In this document: positions 31,490 to 41,709 of the stretch, one piece after another | Layout: each line of letters opens with the position of its first letter | How positions within the stretch are numbered: position 1 is the first letter of the stretch | DNA from: Diphasiastrum complanatum | Taxonomy: Eukaryota > Streptophyta > Lycopodiopsida > Lycopodiales > Lycopodiaceae | Direction: 5' to 3' | Assembly (NCBI GenBank): GCA_029204225.1 | Contig: CM055115.1 | Coordinates: 10,483,855-10,547,854 of the forward strand | DNA length: 64,000 nucleotides | Notes under the pieces: generated by a model | The model's database searches: none | What the model was told of the DNA's origin: nothing | What the model saw: only the letters and a program-made list of their open reading frames with translations | Program-made: the position numbers and the translations under genes

Positions 31490-31774
31490 ATGTTGACAAA
31501 GCAAACACCACGATTGGTATCAGGCATCATAGATGATTATCAGAATCTCTTACTCAAGCCATTGCGGTATGGATTGACCACCCCCTCACCAAGACCAAGG
31601 GTTTGGACATCACCACCTATGATGGAGAGATACAAACCAATTACGATCGATGCACAAGGCAGAGGTGAATCTGTGATTCATTGTTCAGGAATGCATACAT
31701 CAAGTGAAAGTGAGAGTAAACACAATAGCAAAGACGTCAAAAAGAAGAAGCAACAGAAGAAAGCTAGGAGATGA
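31490..31774 (+). pseudogene. ORF-P, copy B, N-terminally broken
   Basis: 94 codons from 'MLTKQTPRLVSGIIDDYQN' to the basic tail. The upstream part seen in copy A is interrupted here by a TAG in place of the Trp in 'IEWLNK'. The tail reads 'KDVKKKKQQKKARR', a possible nuclear localisation signal. Confidence 0.5.
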
Positions 31775-31794
31775 ACTCGGTTTTTCCCGCCGGG

Positions 31795-32610
31795 GAATAT
31801 GTGTTAGGCCTTTTTGGCCATAACAATGGACATTGTAAATATGTGGTTGTTAATGTAAGTGTAGGATTGTTGGTTGTGTAATTGAAGTTTTATTTACATA
31901 AAGATGTAATTATGTTGTAAGGTCTTGATGTTAGGAGACATCATGGTAGGACATTTATGAAGTTAAAGTTGATAGGTTAGTTAACGTTTAGTCATATTCA
32001 GGAGGAACCCGAACAGTTCGTAAGTGACCACAAGGTCATCAATTGTGGTTTCCATGCGGTCTCTATGCGAAGCTGAACCGACCACTTGCGGTCATTATGA
32101 AGGGTTGCAATACTGGATTGCAGTAACCTAACAAAAGTATAAATAGGACATTTGGAGCCAGATTGGGGGCTTTTGGATTTATGTTTAGCCAGTAGTGTGT
32201 TCAAAAGACTAAGGGTGAGAACTGACCATTTAAAATATTCAGTACTATAGATTCTATATTGTATTGCAGGCAGCAAGATGATTTTTCTTGCCTAAAACCT
32301 CTTAGCAGTGGCAATGTTGACTTTGTTTGCTGTTCAGTCTGTAATTTTACATGTTTGGAAATGTTGACTATGTTTGGTAGTCAGTCTAGGAAACGCAATT
32401 CAGTAGTGTTATTTCCTTGTATCTACCTTTCTTTTTTATGGTTAGTTATGGGTTCTATAATAGCGATGTTCTGTTAATTGGTTGTTCAGTACTATTGCAA
32501 TGGACTACAATATATGAATGCACTAATTACCTATAGGGGGGTTGTTCATAGTTTATTAAGGGTTTTGTTGCCATAATTTGCTTGCAACAATGCGACTACA
32601 TAATGCACCT
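31795..32610 (+). mobile_element. LTR-like block, copy B
   Basis: It begins 'tatgtgttaggcctttttgg' and contains TATAAAT at 32138-32144. It tracks copy A closely. The right end is set where copy B has an insertion relative to A, and is uncertain. Confidence 0.5.
32138..32144 (+). promoter_or_regulatory. TATA box of LTR-like block B
   Basis: 'TATAAAT' followed by AGGAC, as in copy A. Confidence 0.55.
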
Positions 32611-32939
32611 CCAAACGATTTGGCAAAGCTCCAACAATAATATGTTCTGGAATAAACAAAAGAAATAACACCCTAGTCTATGGAAGCTAGCAAGAAGAGC
32701 AAATAGCAATGTCTTGCCATCCCTTTTTCCAATGAAAAATTGATGTTTTACCAAGAAATGCATTTTTCTTCAAAAGACAAACCTTGCACAAAACTTCTAA
32801 AATAAATTGATATTCAGTAACAACTCATTTTTTTGTCACTTGGCTCCTTTGCGATTCTTAAAATGATATACAATTTGTGTGTCAAGAACATCAATTTAAT
32901 TTAAGCATTTTCGAATAATAATTCTGAGCATCCTTCATA
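32611..32939. other. Non-coding part of long repeat B
   Basis: Matches 15321-15609 apart from about 30 extra bases near 32608-32640 and near 32855. No function seen. Confidence 0.6.
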
Positions 32940-33760
32940 CCAGACATCGATATGTGGGATCGTTCTCGGGTATCATATACTGCCAATGATACGACAGGTC
33001 GATACCACTTATCAACTTGTCATATCATTTGTTAAAAAAAGAGTTTTTTGTAATAATAGAGTCATTTGTAGATGACACAAATCGATACAAGGTATCTGTC
33101 GTATCAAATTGAAAAATGATATGAGAGATGGATACCGAGAAATCGATATTGGATATCGATATGCCATATCAAATTGACAAATGATATGAGAGATCCATAC
33201 CGGGTATCGATTTCTCATATCATTTTTCAATTTGATAAGGCAGATCGATACATGGTATCAATTTCACATATCAAACTGACGAATGATACTAGAGATCGAT
33301 ACTTGGTATTGATGTCTAGTATCATTTGTAAATTTGATATTATAGATCGATACCCGATATCGATTTTCCATATCATTTTCAGTTTGATATGGCAAATCGA
33401 TATCAAGTATCAATCTGTCGTATCAAATTGAAAAATGATATGAGAGATGGATACCGAGAAATCGATATTGGATATCGATATGCCATATCAAATTGACAAA
33501 TGATATGAGAGATCCATACCGGGTATCGATTTCTCATATCATTTTTCAATTTGATAAGGCAGATCGATACATGGTATCAATTTCACATATCAAACTGACG
33601 AATGATACTAGAGATCGATACTTGGTATTGATGTCTAGTATCATTTGTAAATTTGATATTATAGATCGATACCCGATATCGATTTTCCATATCATTTTCA
33701 GTTTGATATGGCAAATCGATATCAAGTATCAATCTGTCGTATCAAATTGACAAATTTTAG
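32940..33760. repeat. Array of alternating palindromes, copy B
   Basis: Same design as 15610-16080. About 16 units are present because the central part is duplicated. The two 85-codon frames at 33174-33431 and 33493-33750 are identical because of that duplication and are not genes. Confidence 0.88.
33101..33738. repeat. Perfect 319-bp tandem duplication
   Basis: 33101-33419 and 33420-33738 appear identical base for base, with a further partial start at 33739 ('gtatcaaattga'). Copy A has only one such segment. Confidence 0.88.
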
Positions 33761-33914
33761 TGACAAACTAAAGAAAAAATATTGTTTTTTAGATGAACAT
33801 TTTGACAATTTTTTGTCTACTTTCTCTTTATTTTTAGCAAAATTTGTTCGCATGCATATTCTGTATTGAAAATAACCGACTCAAAAGAGAGTTTTATGAC
33901 TGTTTGGTAACCTT

Positions 33915-34360
33915 CTCATACTGTAATAGAAAACCCACACAAAAGATCAAATTTAAAGTCTAGGAGGGATTTGTTACTCCTAAGGCGACACATAAGAAGC
34001 GGAGGACTAGTCATCCCGGATGTGAGGGTGACTCACCCACAAAATTCTCCACCATCTGTGATAATCCACATCCAAAAAAAGATTGTTGTAGCGAAATTTT
34101 CTGAAAAGATTAGTTATCATTCATACGAGGCATATCAGTGGGCTATCATCACACAAGGTGATAAACTATGCTTGGTCATGTCCATAACTAAAGGTGTAGC
34201 TCCATTTAGTGAACCGAAAATGCTTGGTCAAATACGGGATAATTACTATGACGAGCGACGATTCCAACATATTGTTCAAGACTGAGAACAAAGGCTCATT
34301 CAAGGAGCTTTTCTTTTTCGAAAGCAATTGTAGTGTCGAGAATTGCCTCCCTATATAACG
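33915..34360 (+). pseudogene. YYDE/ENKG family, copy B
   Basis: The frame is open at 33971-34285 ('RSGGLVIPDVRVTHPQ', 'KISYHSYEAYQWAIITQGD', 'PKMLGQIRDNYYDE'). It then frameshifts by one base near 34248, after which 'ENKGSFKELFFFESN' continues in another frame to about 34357. The start codon of copy A (16238) is deleted here. It is a broken relative of 16238-16690. Confidence 0.7.
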
Positions 34361-34500
34361 ATCGCCAAATGAAGATCTTCAAGAATCCTGTCACATGCAA
34401 ACCAACAGGACACATGTGGAGAACCATCCAACCAATATGGACAGGCTAGTCAATACCCTAAGCCATAGTTAAGAACACAAGAGAGGAGAGGAGAAATTGG

Positions 34501-34843
34501 TTCAAGAAACTGAATTCACAATAGGGAGATGCGCGAGTTTCCATAGGATATATTTCTCCAAGAGAGAGAGAATATTCCTCCTAGGATCCCCATTCAACCT
34601 GTATTGAACTATTGACCTCCTATTCTTGAAGTAGTCATTCACCATGCATGTGCTCCTATGTCCGATTATAGGTCTGGGCCCTCATCTGATTATTGATTAC
34701 TTGATACGACCACGTCCAAAATGATGTAGCATAACTAAGAACCACATACAACTGGAGTGACCGGCTATCCACGTCAGGAATTATTCCGATGCCCTTGTAT
34801 AGGACATGGACATAACATTCTTCTCCTTGAACCAATTCTATCT
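34501..34843. other. Intergenic, nothing recognised
   Basis: Downstream side of the reversed chromovirus relic. No LTR recognised. Confidence 0.5.
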
Positions 34844-35165
34844 CTAGAAGTGAAACCTAGGGAAGTTCTTCTTTAGGCTTTCGACCCGCTCCCACGAATC
34901 ATGATCCTTAGTTCGTCCCTTCCACCTGATCAAGCACTTAGAGATAGAACAATTTCTCAATTGTTCATCTCTGCTTCTGAGTACTTTGTCAGATTCCAAA
35001 GGAACACTAGGCAATAAGTCCTCCAAATGGGTAAGATCTTCCTCTGAACCAACTACGTCACCTTCATGTAAACAGATGGTGAAGATCTAGTTCGTCAGCT
35101 ATAGAACCAATTTTCTTTATTATTTGAAATGGTTCACAATATCTATATGTTTGCTCTTTATATGA
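34844..35165 (-). pseudogene. Chromovirus (Ty3/gypsy) integrase tail with chromodomain
   Basis: From 35165 down, 'YRYCEPFQIIKKIG..ADELDL' matches the end of chromovirus integrase (RYYGPFxIxxKIGxVAYxLxLP). After a gap, the frame 35026-34844 encodes 'VLRSRDEQLRNCSISKCLI' then 'RWKGRTKDHDSWERVESL', a chromodomain with the WKG and SWE motifs. Chromodomains direct chromovirus integration to chromatin. No other part of this element is present. Confidence 0.85.
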
Positions 35166-35689
35166 AAAACTCCATTTTCGAAGATGAAAATACCCAGTCC
35201 ATGCATGAATAGACTATCAATGTGAATCAAATGTGAACTAGCCTTAAAGATTTTTTATGGTTTATTTGAAATCCCAATTTTGGCTTCCCACTAAAGAAAC
35301 TCACTTTTTATATGAATATATAATACCCAGGTACGTTGCAAAGACATTCTTGGAAATCAAAGAAAAATCGTGAGTCACGTATGCATTTACAACATCTAAT
35401 TTCAGAGAGTTCATCGCAGCAAATTGAGGTCAAAAATGTCTAGAACTTGCAAGTTGATGAGAAACAAATACTAGCAAACATCAAATTTATGTTGTTTGTA
35501 TCAAACAATATGACCAATACGCCTGGAGAAGTTAATGCAAATTGCTTTTTGTCAAAAATTTGCATGGGCTAGTTAGATTTTTAGCTTGGAACATCACCTT
35601 CCATGTTCCAAATATAAAGTTTTATTTCTAGAATAAAGAATGGTATGAATCTGATTAAAAACTTGAGAACGGCTCCCTCCTCTTCAAGA
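35166..35689. other. Intergenic, nothing recognised
   Basis: AT-rich, no frame. Confidence 0.55.
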
Positions 35690-35880
35690 TCACAAAATTA
35701 GAGCAACATATATTTGTGTGTTAGCTCAAGTGAACCATGGTGAATGACATAAGAGGTCAGAACGAGGGGTGATGTAGAGAAGAGATATATCCATAAGGCT
35801 GGAAGAACACCATGCATGAGAGAATTTACAATTGTGTCAAACATAGAGTATGTGATTGCATAAGATGAAATGGCTAGAGT
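35690..35880. repeat. Dispersed repeat, copy 2
   Basis: Partner of 1-195 in the same orientation, with a few substitutions and a short deletion of 'gcgcaacaag'. It ends at 'gatgaaatggct', where the copies diverge. Confidence 0.8.
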
Positions 35881-36879
35881 GTGAGAACAAAATGAACAAA
35901 AAAAAAACTGTGATTAAAGTGTCCTTTCTTGATGAATGTTATACACTTTTTAAATGATTTGAAAAGGATTTTTAACATATAATATGTATATGGAAAGTTT
36001 TCTAATATTTTATGTATGCTTGAGTTTTATAGTACACAATTGTGTCACACCCAATTGAAACGCGGTTTATGTACTATCAAATTGTCAAATTTTCGAAATT
36101 AAACAATGTCTCAAAATTCTCAAGTCCATTTTTTAAAATGCATTTTGCCACAGTCCAAAATTAATTGATACTTGTTGTAGCTTTCGGATATCCTTTAGCC
36201 ATGGTGTGTCTCTTGGTTTGCCCCTCGGCCTAGGAGGAGGTGGAGGATTTCATTGGCCTCCTTGAATAGGGATACCCCCATGGTGTATACATGCAGTTTG
36301 TTTCCTACGCGCTATCAGGACCCAATAGTGGATTAGCGCGCGCGTAGAGATCTCCCAAACTCATATGACAAGTCCAGGTGCGTCAAACCGATATCACAAT
36401 ATATTATAAATGTTGAGCTATCGATAGCGAATGGGTGCGTTGATACTGCATAGAAATCCAAATGATCAAAAACTGAAAGCAAATTTTTTTATGAATCATG
36501 CAGTTGATAATATAGTGCCAAAATCACTAATCATTGTTGTCATAGTGGTTAGATCAATGCATGGGTATAAGTTCCAAATCTAAAATTATATGCAATATCA
36601 AATCATTAATAAATGTCCTAGATGAAGTAGATACTGATATAGGAGTTGAAGCTGAAGCTTCGATTATCACATTAGGGGAAATATGGGCTCAAAACCCAAA
36701 AATATTGAAAATGAATATGAAAGTTGGATGAGATGAGAAAATCGTTGTACCATTAATGTATATGCATTGTCAAATCATGGTTAACAAGGTTAACCAGAGT
36801 TAATTCGTGGCGGCAAAATAGATTAGTGTTTTAAATTTACGCCAACACATTTTCTCAGATTCATGGCTTTTTGTCTATG
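35881..36879. other. Intergenic, nothing recognised
   Basis: AT-rich with short frames only. A small GC-richer patch near 36180-36350 contains 'gcgcgcg' but no gene. Confidence 0.5.
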
Positions 36880-37200
36880 CTAATTTCCAAATTCATAGTT
36901 CATTGTTTCGGATTTTTGCATGCACATTACGAATGGCGCCATCAAGGAAGCCGTGCTCCTCAATCGACTTTGTGCTTCTATTCAACAAGATAGATGATAA
37001 TGGATTATGGGTGCCAAGAAAATATTCAAAAAACTCTTGGGTTTTGATGCATCCATCATCAATAGGAGGATTTTGAAAAAGCAAAATTTCAAAACTATCA
37101 TTTCGATCTTATTGGAACGCTAGAATTTTGGATTTTGGAACATCATCAGGAAGAAAATCTATTTCTGAAAATCTAGTCCAACATGTATATATGCATTTAG
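36880..37200 (-). pseudogene. Fragment related to the unknown gene at 60288-62925
   Basis: The minus-strand frame 37084-36893 contains 'EHGFLDGAIRNVHAKIRNNE', preceded by 'LLFQNPPIDDGCIK'. The gene at 60-62 kb has 'HPGIFDATFRSVHAKICIF', preceded by 'CIFEPIDSQHF' at a comparable distance. The shared pattern (F/L)D-x-x-x-R-x-VHAKI plus PID suggests a second copy of one family. No known domain. Only about 60-80 codons are left. Confidence 0.4.
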
Positions 37201-37552
37201 AGATAAATGCGCAAGGATTCCACCATCAGGATCGCAAAAAAAGCAACTATGAGTATTGATATTTTGGATACTTAGATTTTTGTTATTCATATATGTCTAA
37301 TAGTAAACTTGCCAATATGATCATTTTTCTCTTGCAGGTTTATATCCATCCAACATAAATGAATGGGAGTCGAGTGGATCTTTAGCAGATGTGTTAGATG
37401 TTATTGTTACGACATTTCCCACTCAGGGGATCAAAGCTAGGGGAAAACAACATAACATAATACAGCACCACTATGTGTTCAGTGTCGTGCTGTTACGAGA
37501 ATGGTGGTACACGTCTCAAACACAAAGCTAACTAGGGTATCCCTGACATGTT

Positions 37553-38041
37553 CTATCGACCAAGCCGTACCTCTATAGCTAATAGAGGTTGTCCAAGCCT
37601 CTTTAGACATAGCCTATAAAGGGTTATACTCACTTTCCCAGTCTTCTTGAAACTCACAACCTGCACTAATGATATCTTGCTCGCTTGCGAAGTTCCAGAG
37701 GTACCTCCTTCTCGTAGTCTTCTCGAGGATGTCTTCCAGAATTCTTTGATATCATTTAAGTTTCCTAACACATACTCTGGCAATGGATCGGGAAGCCCTA
37801 GATGCAATTCAGTATATTGGGTAAAGGATCCTCCTAACTCTTTCCACGTAGAATCTTCACTCAACTCATACACTATAAGGGAACTACAGTCGGCATTATG
37901 TCTAACTCTGAACAGTCTATCTCCAACTAGGAGATGTCCATGGAAATCTCTGGAATAGAAATAATGATAAACCCTTCCATTTCTACTCAGCTGGCATAAT
38001 TCACCTGGTAGAGCTAGCTCTTGTAATCCTAACCCAGTCAT
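37553..38041 (-). CDS. Antisense ORF 2 of the module (162 codons)
   Basis: Best preserved of three copies. It starts with an ATG that overlaps the stop of ORF 1 as ATGA, an arrangement kept in all three copies. Conserved words: 'RNGRVYHYFYSRDFHGHLL', 'GDRLFRVRHNADCSSL', 'STWKELGGSFTQYTELHLG' and 'LPDPLPEYVL'. The C-terminal 60 residues differ between copies because of frameshifts. It is soluble and aromatic-rich, with no membrane span. It is not matched to any family I know. It could be the continuation of ORF 1 after an ancestral frameshift rather than a separate cistron. Confidence 0.55.
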   Translation of the reverse strand: MTGLGLQELALPGELCQLSRNGRVYHYFYSRDFHGHLLVGDRLFRVRHNADCSSLIVYELSEDSTWKELGGSFTQYTELHLGLPDPLPEYVLGNLNDIKEFWKTSSRRLREGGTSGTSQASKISLVQVVSFKKTGKVSITLYRLCLKRLGQPLLAIEVRLGR

Positions 38042-38295
38042 AACAATTCAGGCCCAGATCTCGTCCTAATAGCACTTTGAAATTCTATGGAGCGTGTTGC
38101 TACCAAGACCCATGAGTTGTTCATTCTGATGTACACAGCTGTTTTGACTCTAAGTCCCTCATTATCAACTTCAATGGCTAAATCCCCAGCCCTTACAATT
38201 CCAATGGTGGTGTCTAATGATATCAGTTCTAGCGAAGCCAATCCAATTATTTTGACTACGGGACAATACCTCCTTGGGTTTGAGGTGTAGGCCAT
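38038..38295 (-). CDS. Antisense ORF 1 of the module (85 codons)
   Basis: It begins 'MAYTSNPRRYCPVVK' in the same place in all three copies. Core 'SLELISLDTTIGIVRAGDL' then 'VDNEGLRVKTAVYIRMNNS' and 'WVLVATRSIEFQS'. Coding similarity also continues upstream of this ATG on the minus strand in copy 3 (58545 to 58150). The ATG may therefore be internal, with the true start farther up. Function unknown. Confidence 0.5.
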   Translation of the reverse strand: MAYTSNPRRYCPVVKIIGLASLELISLDTTIGIVRAGDLAIEVDNEGLRVKTAVYIRMNNSWVLVATRSIEFQSAIRTRSGPELL

Positions 38296-38861
38296 ATACT
38301 AATTGACTGCTTCTCTAACATGTCAAGCTCTCAATATAACTAACACTACTCAATCAATAATCATTCACATAAACCTCTATGCACGTGTGGGCTTCTAACA
38401 TTTCTAGAAGAGGATCAGAATACAGACATCCCTAGTCCTACCATAATCTAGCAGTGGTTATATGCAGGGCTCTGGAACTGCTTGGATCTCTGCTAATCTA
38501 GCAGCACCAAAGATGGACACTATCTATTGTTGGTACATTATTTTTAGGCCTGTAAGGATGGTGATGTACAGATAAGGTGTAGCAGTGTACGGAATATTAG
38601 GACCTATGGGGGGGCTTGGATGAAACATTCTCGATGCATATTGTCATTAGGTAGTGAATCATGGCTGTATTATATAACCCTTTCCAAAGTATTCCTTAAG
38701 TACACTCCTTCCATCTAAGTAGTCATGGGAGTATTTCAAGTGTAGCGTGCAATTCAACACCCATCTTGGTTAGTAGATGGATGACAGTTAATAGTCAAGA
38801 ATCGTGTGTTCCAACGGATTATCTTGACTATTGTGGTTCTAGATGAAGACTAACAATAGGT

Positions 38862-39146
38862 TTGTTCTTAACTCATGTAGTGTGTTCCAACCACAATGAG
38901 CTTAACCTCACTCTTGTGTTCCAAGGAGACGAGGATGACTTGCTTAATTCATTCATCACATTCACTCAAGCAACATTCATCAAAGGCTTTCTCCATGCAT
39001 TCAAACAAAAAGCAATTATTCTGAGCAAACTAGCAATCCTGCTAGAGTCTAAAACTATCATCACCTCAAATCACAACTATCCTGCATTTAACTTTCTCCT
39101 GAGACATAACAATACACTATCTACGAGTTCTTTTAGCATGCTATAA
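38862..39146 (+). CDS. 94-codon ORF of the module, copy 2
   Basis: Same length and about 90 percent the same residues as at 30250 and 58616 ('QGDEDDLLNSFITFTQATF' shared). Role unknown; see copy 1. Confidence 0.35.
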   Translation: MFLTHVVCSNHNELNLTLVFQGDEDDLLNSFITFTQATFIKGFLHAFKQKAIILSKLAILLESKTIITSNHNYPAFNFLLRHNNTLSTSSFSML

Positions 39147-39699
39147 TCTTTCTTTATGAAGACATGGAAGTAAACAATATGGATTAAAGATTTTTCAATA
39201 TGAAGTTGTAATCACTTCTACGACATCTATGACATACACAACTGCATCATCTATAATAGATTGAATACGCAGGTAGCAGAGTGTGAGAACAAAATGAGGA
39301 AAGTTACATGTCAGGTTTTCTTCTCAGGTCTCCTCCAGCTCCAGCCCGCAGGAAATCAGAGACCAATCATGCAAAGGTTAGGCTTCCGGAAGTGTGTAGT
39401 GTTGCTGGAGTTCACCTTGTAGACACCAAGAAGTGTTGCTCCTAAGTGCAGACTGGTTGCCAGAATGACTGATAGTCGTGCAGGATCCAAAGTGAGCTCA
39501 TGCAGTTCACGGACAGCTTGATATCAGCTTCCTCATCAGTCTTCTACAAACTTTGTTTAGCAAGTTTCAATCGACAAAGCAACAGAGACAACATCTTTCG
39601 ATTGCTCCATAGCAGACAACAACGACAGCTCTAGTTCAATTATTCTCACACAGAATATCCATTGCTAATAGCGATTCCCTCAATGGTTTTAGTAGCCTG

Positions 39700-40936
39700 A
39701 TAACAAAGCTCTCACTCTCTCATAGACCAATGTTTGATATTCAATATTCAAACATTTGTGAAATGCACTTGATTAGCAGGAATACGTACAAGTCATCATG
39801 CAGAACTTCCTCATTTATTGAAAAGTCTATACTCAGAACTGCACATATGGATCAGTGCTTTGATAGGAGTCATGAAATTAGTTATCTCATCACTATATAG
39901 AGACAGATAAAAGTATTCAGAGAATCCATATTTCAAAAGTGATGTAAGATCAGTACAGACCATAATTAATACAACTGCTTAAATGCACGGTGAGCACTCC
40001 CATCGATTGAAGGTAATCTCTCAGTTTCACATCAAAGTAGTGATGTCTGCTCAGGCCCGATAGGTGCTGCTTAACGCAATCATGCTCATGTAGGTACTGA
40101 ATCAATGGTCTCTTCAAATGATCGCACCATAAACTGAAACTCGACTAAAAACTGAGTGGTATTCGCACGATCAATGACGATTGTTCTCAGCTGCAGCAGT
40201 AGCGATGGAATTCCTCAAATCTTTCATTGAGGATAGAGAGCAACATGATGATACTTCTGTGAGTCAACACGTGTTCAGAGGATGCTCACGTTGTCAGCTA
40301 GGATTTATCTCCCTATCCCATCTGTCAATGATCATGATCTGCATCAATCGCTCAGTATGCAGCCTCCACAAATATTAATCAAAGTACTTAATGCAACAAC
40401 GTTGGTCAATCAAAATTTGGAGCTCTGAGACTCTGCCCATATCAGCTCTTGAGCAGGAGTAGACTTAACCAGTAATCCATTGTTCTCATAATCAAAGTAC
40501 CATTCCCCTGAAGCTCTACGTACTTGGGTGATCAATACTCTCAGAAACAGGATATTCAACAGTACTGACGTTACTTAGAGTAAATGAGATGCCTTCAACT
40601 ACATATCTCTCCATGAACATATTGAAATCTACCACACTCTCCATCTTTGATATGTGTTGGCTCTGTGACAGTGATTTTGTCAGATCAACTCAAGAAATTA
40701 TTTTGCACGATCCTTTCGGCTCTCGTGAAAGGAAAGTTGGTCACCATCACCCTCAACAAATTACGTAAAGAGGGAATATCACCATCGCACCTCTGCAAGG
40801 CTATTCGATAAAACAAACATGAAAGCATAATGATATGAAAAAACAGAGCTGGTTCTCGATCTGGTTCTGTTTGCGTGAGGCTGGCCATGCATGTATATGT
40901 GTCAATGGATGATGGCCCAACCTTTCGATTTTTCAT
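39700..40936 (-). pseudogene. N-terminal half of the antisense gene, broken
   Basis: It starts at ATG 40936 ('MKNRKVGPSSIDTYTCMAS') with 83 open codons. Shifted frames then read 'MESVVDFNMFMERYVVEGI', 'ASGEWYFDYENNGLLVKST', 'YLWRLHTERLMQIMIIDRW', 'HLSGLSRHHYFDVKLRDYL' and 'SLYSDEITNFMTPIKALIH'. These stretches recur in copy 3 over the shared part, with different lesions. The pieces are clearly protein-like but unassigned. At least six frameshifts or stops are present. Confidence 0.55.
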
Positions 40937-40959
40937 TTCATCCTACCCTTTGACTATTC

Positions 40960-41510
40960 AACATTTCATTTTCAAGGGTTCATGTAGACTTTTTTGGATT
41001 TGTGCCATGTGGACTCTTAAATAGCATTGAAGAGTGTGGATAGGGCCAATGGGCACCCATGACCAAAGTACATGGCCCATGTGCGTCAATGTTCTCATCC
41101 AATAGAAATGTCCCATTTGTTAACATGAGTCAAGGTCTTATGCCCGGTATTTCAAATTCTGTCAGCATCCTTTTAAATTCGGACAAGTATGAAGGTTTTG
41201 CCCATTTTGGTCCCATGGCCCATTGTCCTAGTGTGATATTTGATACTTGTAGTGCCCAATTTTCTGGTGATGGTATTTCTCATTCGGCTTTTGATTGACG
41301 TTTTTGGTCCAAAAAGATCAGTTGGAGAAGAATGTTGGTCTTTGTCAAAAATTCTTGACATTTTCCAAATATCCAGGTGCTCGAAAATAATGGCCAGTCT
41401 CTTACTTCCACATAGGCTGGATGAAAGGAGAACCTGAAAAAAAGTCTCAAACATCATATTATATTAATATAAAATTCGGTTACATTGGCAATCCACCGAA
41501 AATTCGGCAA
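40960..41510. other. Intergenic, nothing recognised
   Basis: Frames of 65-94 codons occur on both strands with no similarity. 'ccaatgggcacccatg' type words hint at small inverted repeats. It separates the module from the host-gene pair. Confidence 0.45.
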
Positions 41511-41514
41511 GGTC

Positions 41515-41649
41515 ATGGATCAAAACAGAAATTACACAGCCATTTCTAAGGCTGATTTAGTTATCAAGCCTCTCGGTAGTCCATTTTGGGTGGACTGGGA
41601 CCCCTTCGGCTATGGCTATACGGGCCAAAATTTTTGCCGGTCACACTAA
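41515..41649 (+). CDS. Small ORF/possible upstream exon, unknown
   Basis: ATG at 41515 opens 44 codons with protein-like composition ('SPFWVDWDPFGYGYTGQNF') ending in TAA. The TAA is followed immediately by a perfect 5' splice consensus, GTAAGT (41650). The next plausible acceptor ('ttcttctctag', ending 41693) would give an intron of only 44 nt, too short for a plant. It may be a decayed first exon of the 41710 gene or a separate fragment. Confidence 0.3.
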   Translation: MDQNRNYTAISKADLVIKPLGSPFWVDWDPFGYGYTGQNFCRSH

Positions 41650-41709
41650 GTAAGTAGCATATTTGATGAAATAGCATGTCATTTCTTCTCTAGTTTAGCC
41701 CGATTTATC

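Larger units (their letters stand above)
31152..34500 (+). repeat. Long dispersed repeat, copy B
   Basis: Partner of 13872-16855. Starts near 'gatgtaccattgaaagac', with ORF-P, LTR-like block, palindrome array and YYDE/ENKG pseudogene in the same order. It differs by an extra 'cctccaaacgatttggcaaa' segment at about 32608 and by a perfect 319-bp duplication within the array. Confidence 0.8.
37405..40940 (-). mobile_element. Antisense-gene module, copy 2 (stand-alone)
   Basis: Matches the modules ending both composite elements, but here no gypsy integrase precedes it: homology begins sharply at 'tgttacgacatttccc' (37405). It runs in common with copy 3 to about 40425 and continues on its own to a minus-strand ATG at 40936. 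The whole is read best on the minus strand: an N-terminal stretch (40936-39700, broken), a poorly coding gap and a C-terminal stretch (38545-37553). I do not recognise the protein. Confidence 0.65.

Noticed and set aside
33174-33750. Two identical 85-codon ORFs
   Set aside because: They arise from the palindrome array and its 319-bp duplication, not from a gene.
37553-38295. Known viral movement or coat protein
   Set aside because: I looked for plant virus signatures and found no convincing match; left as unknown.
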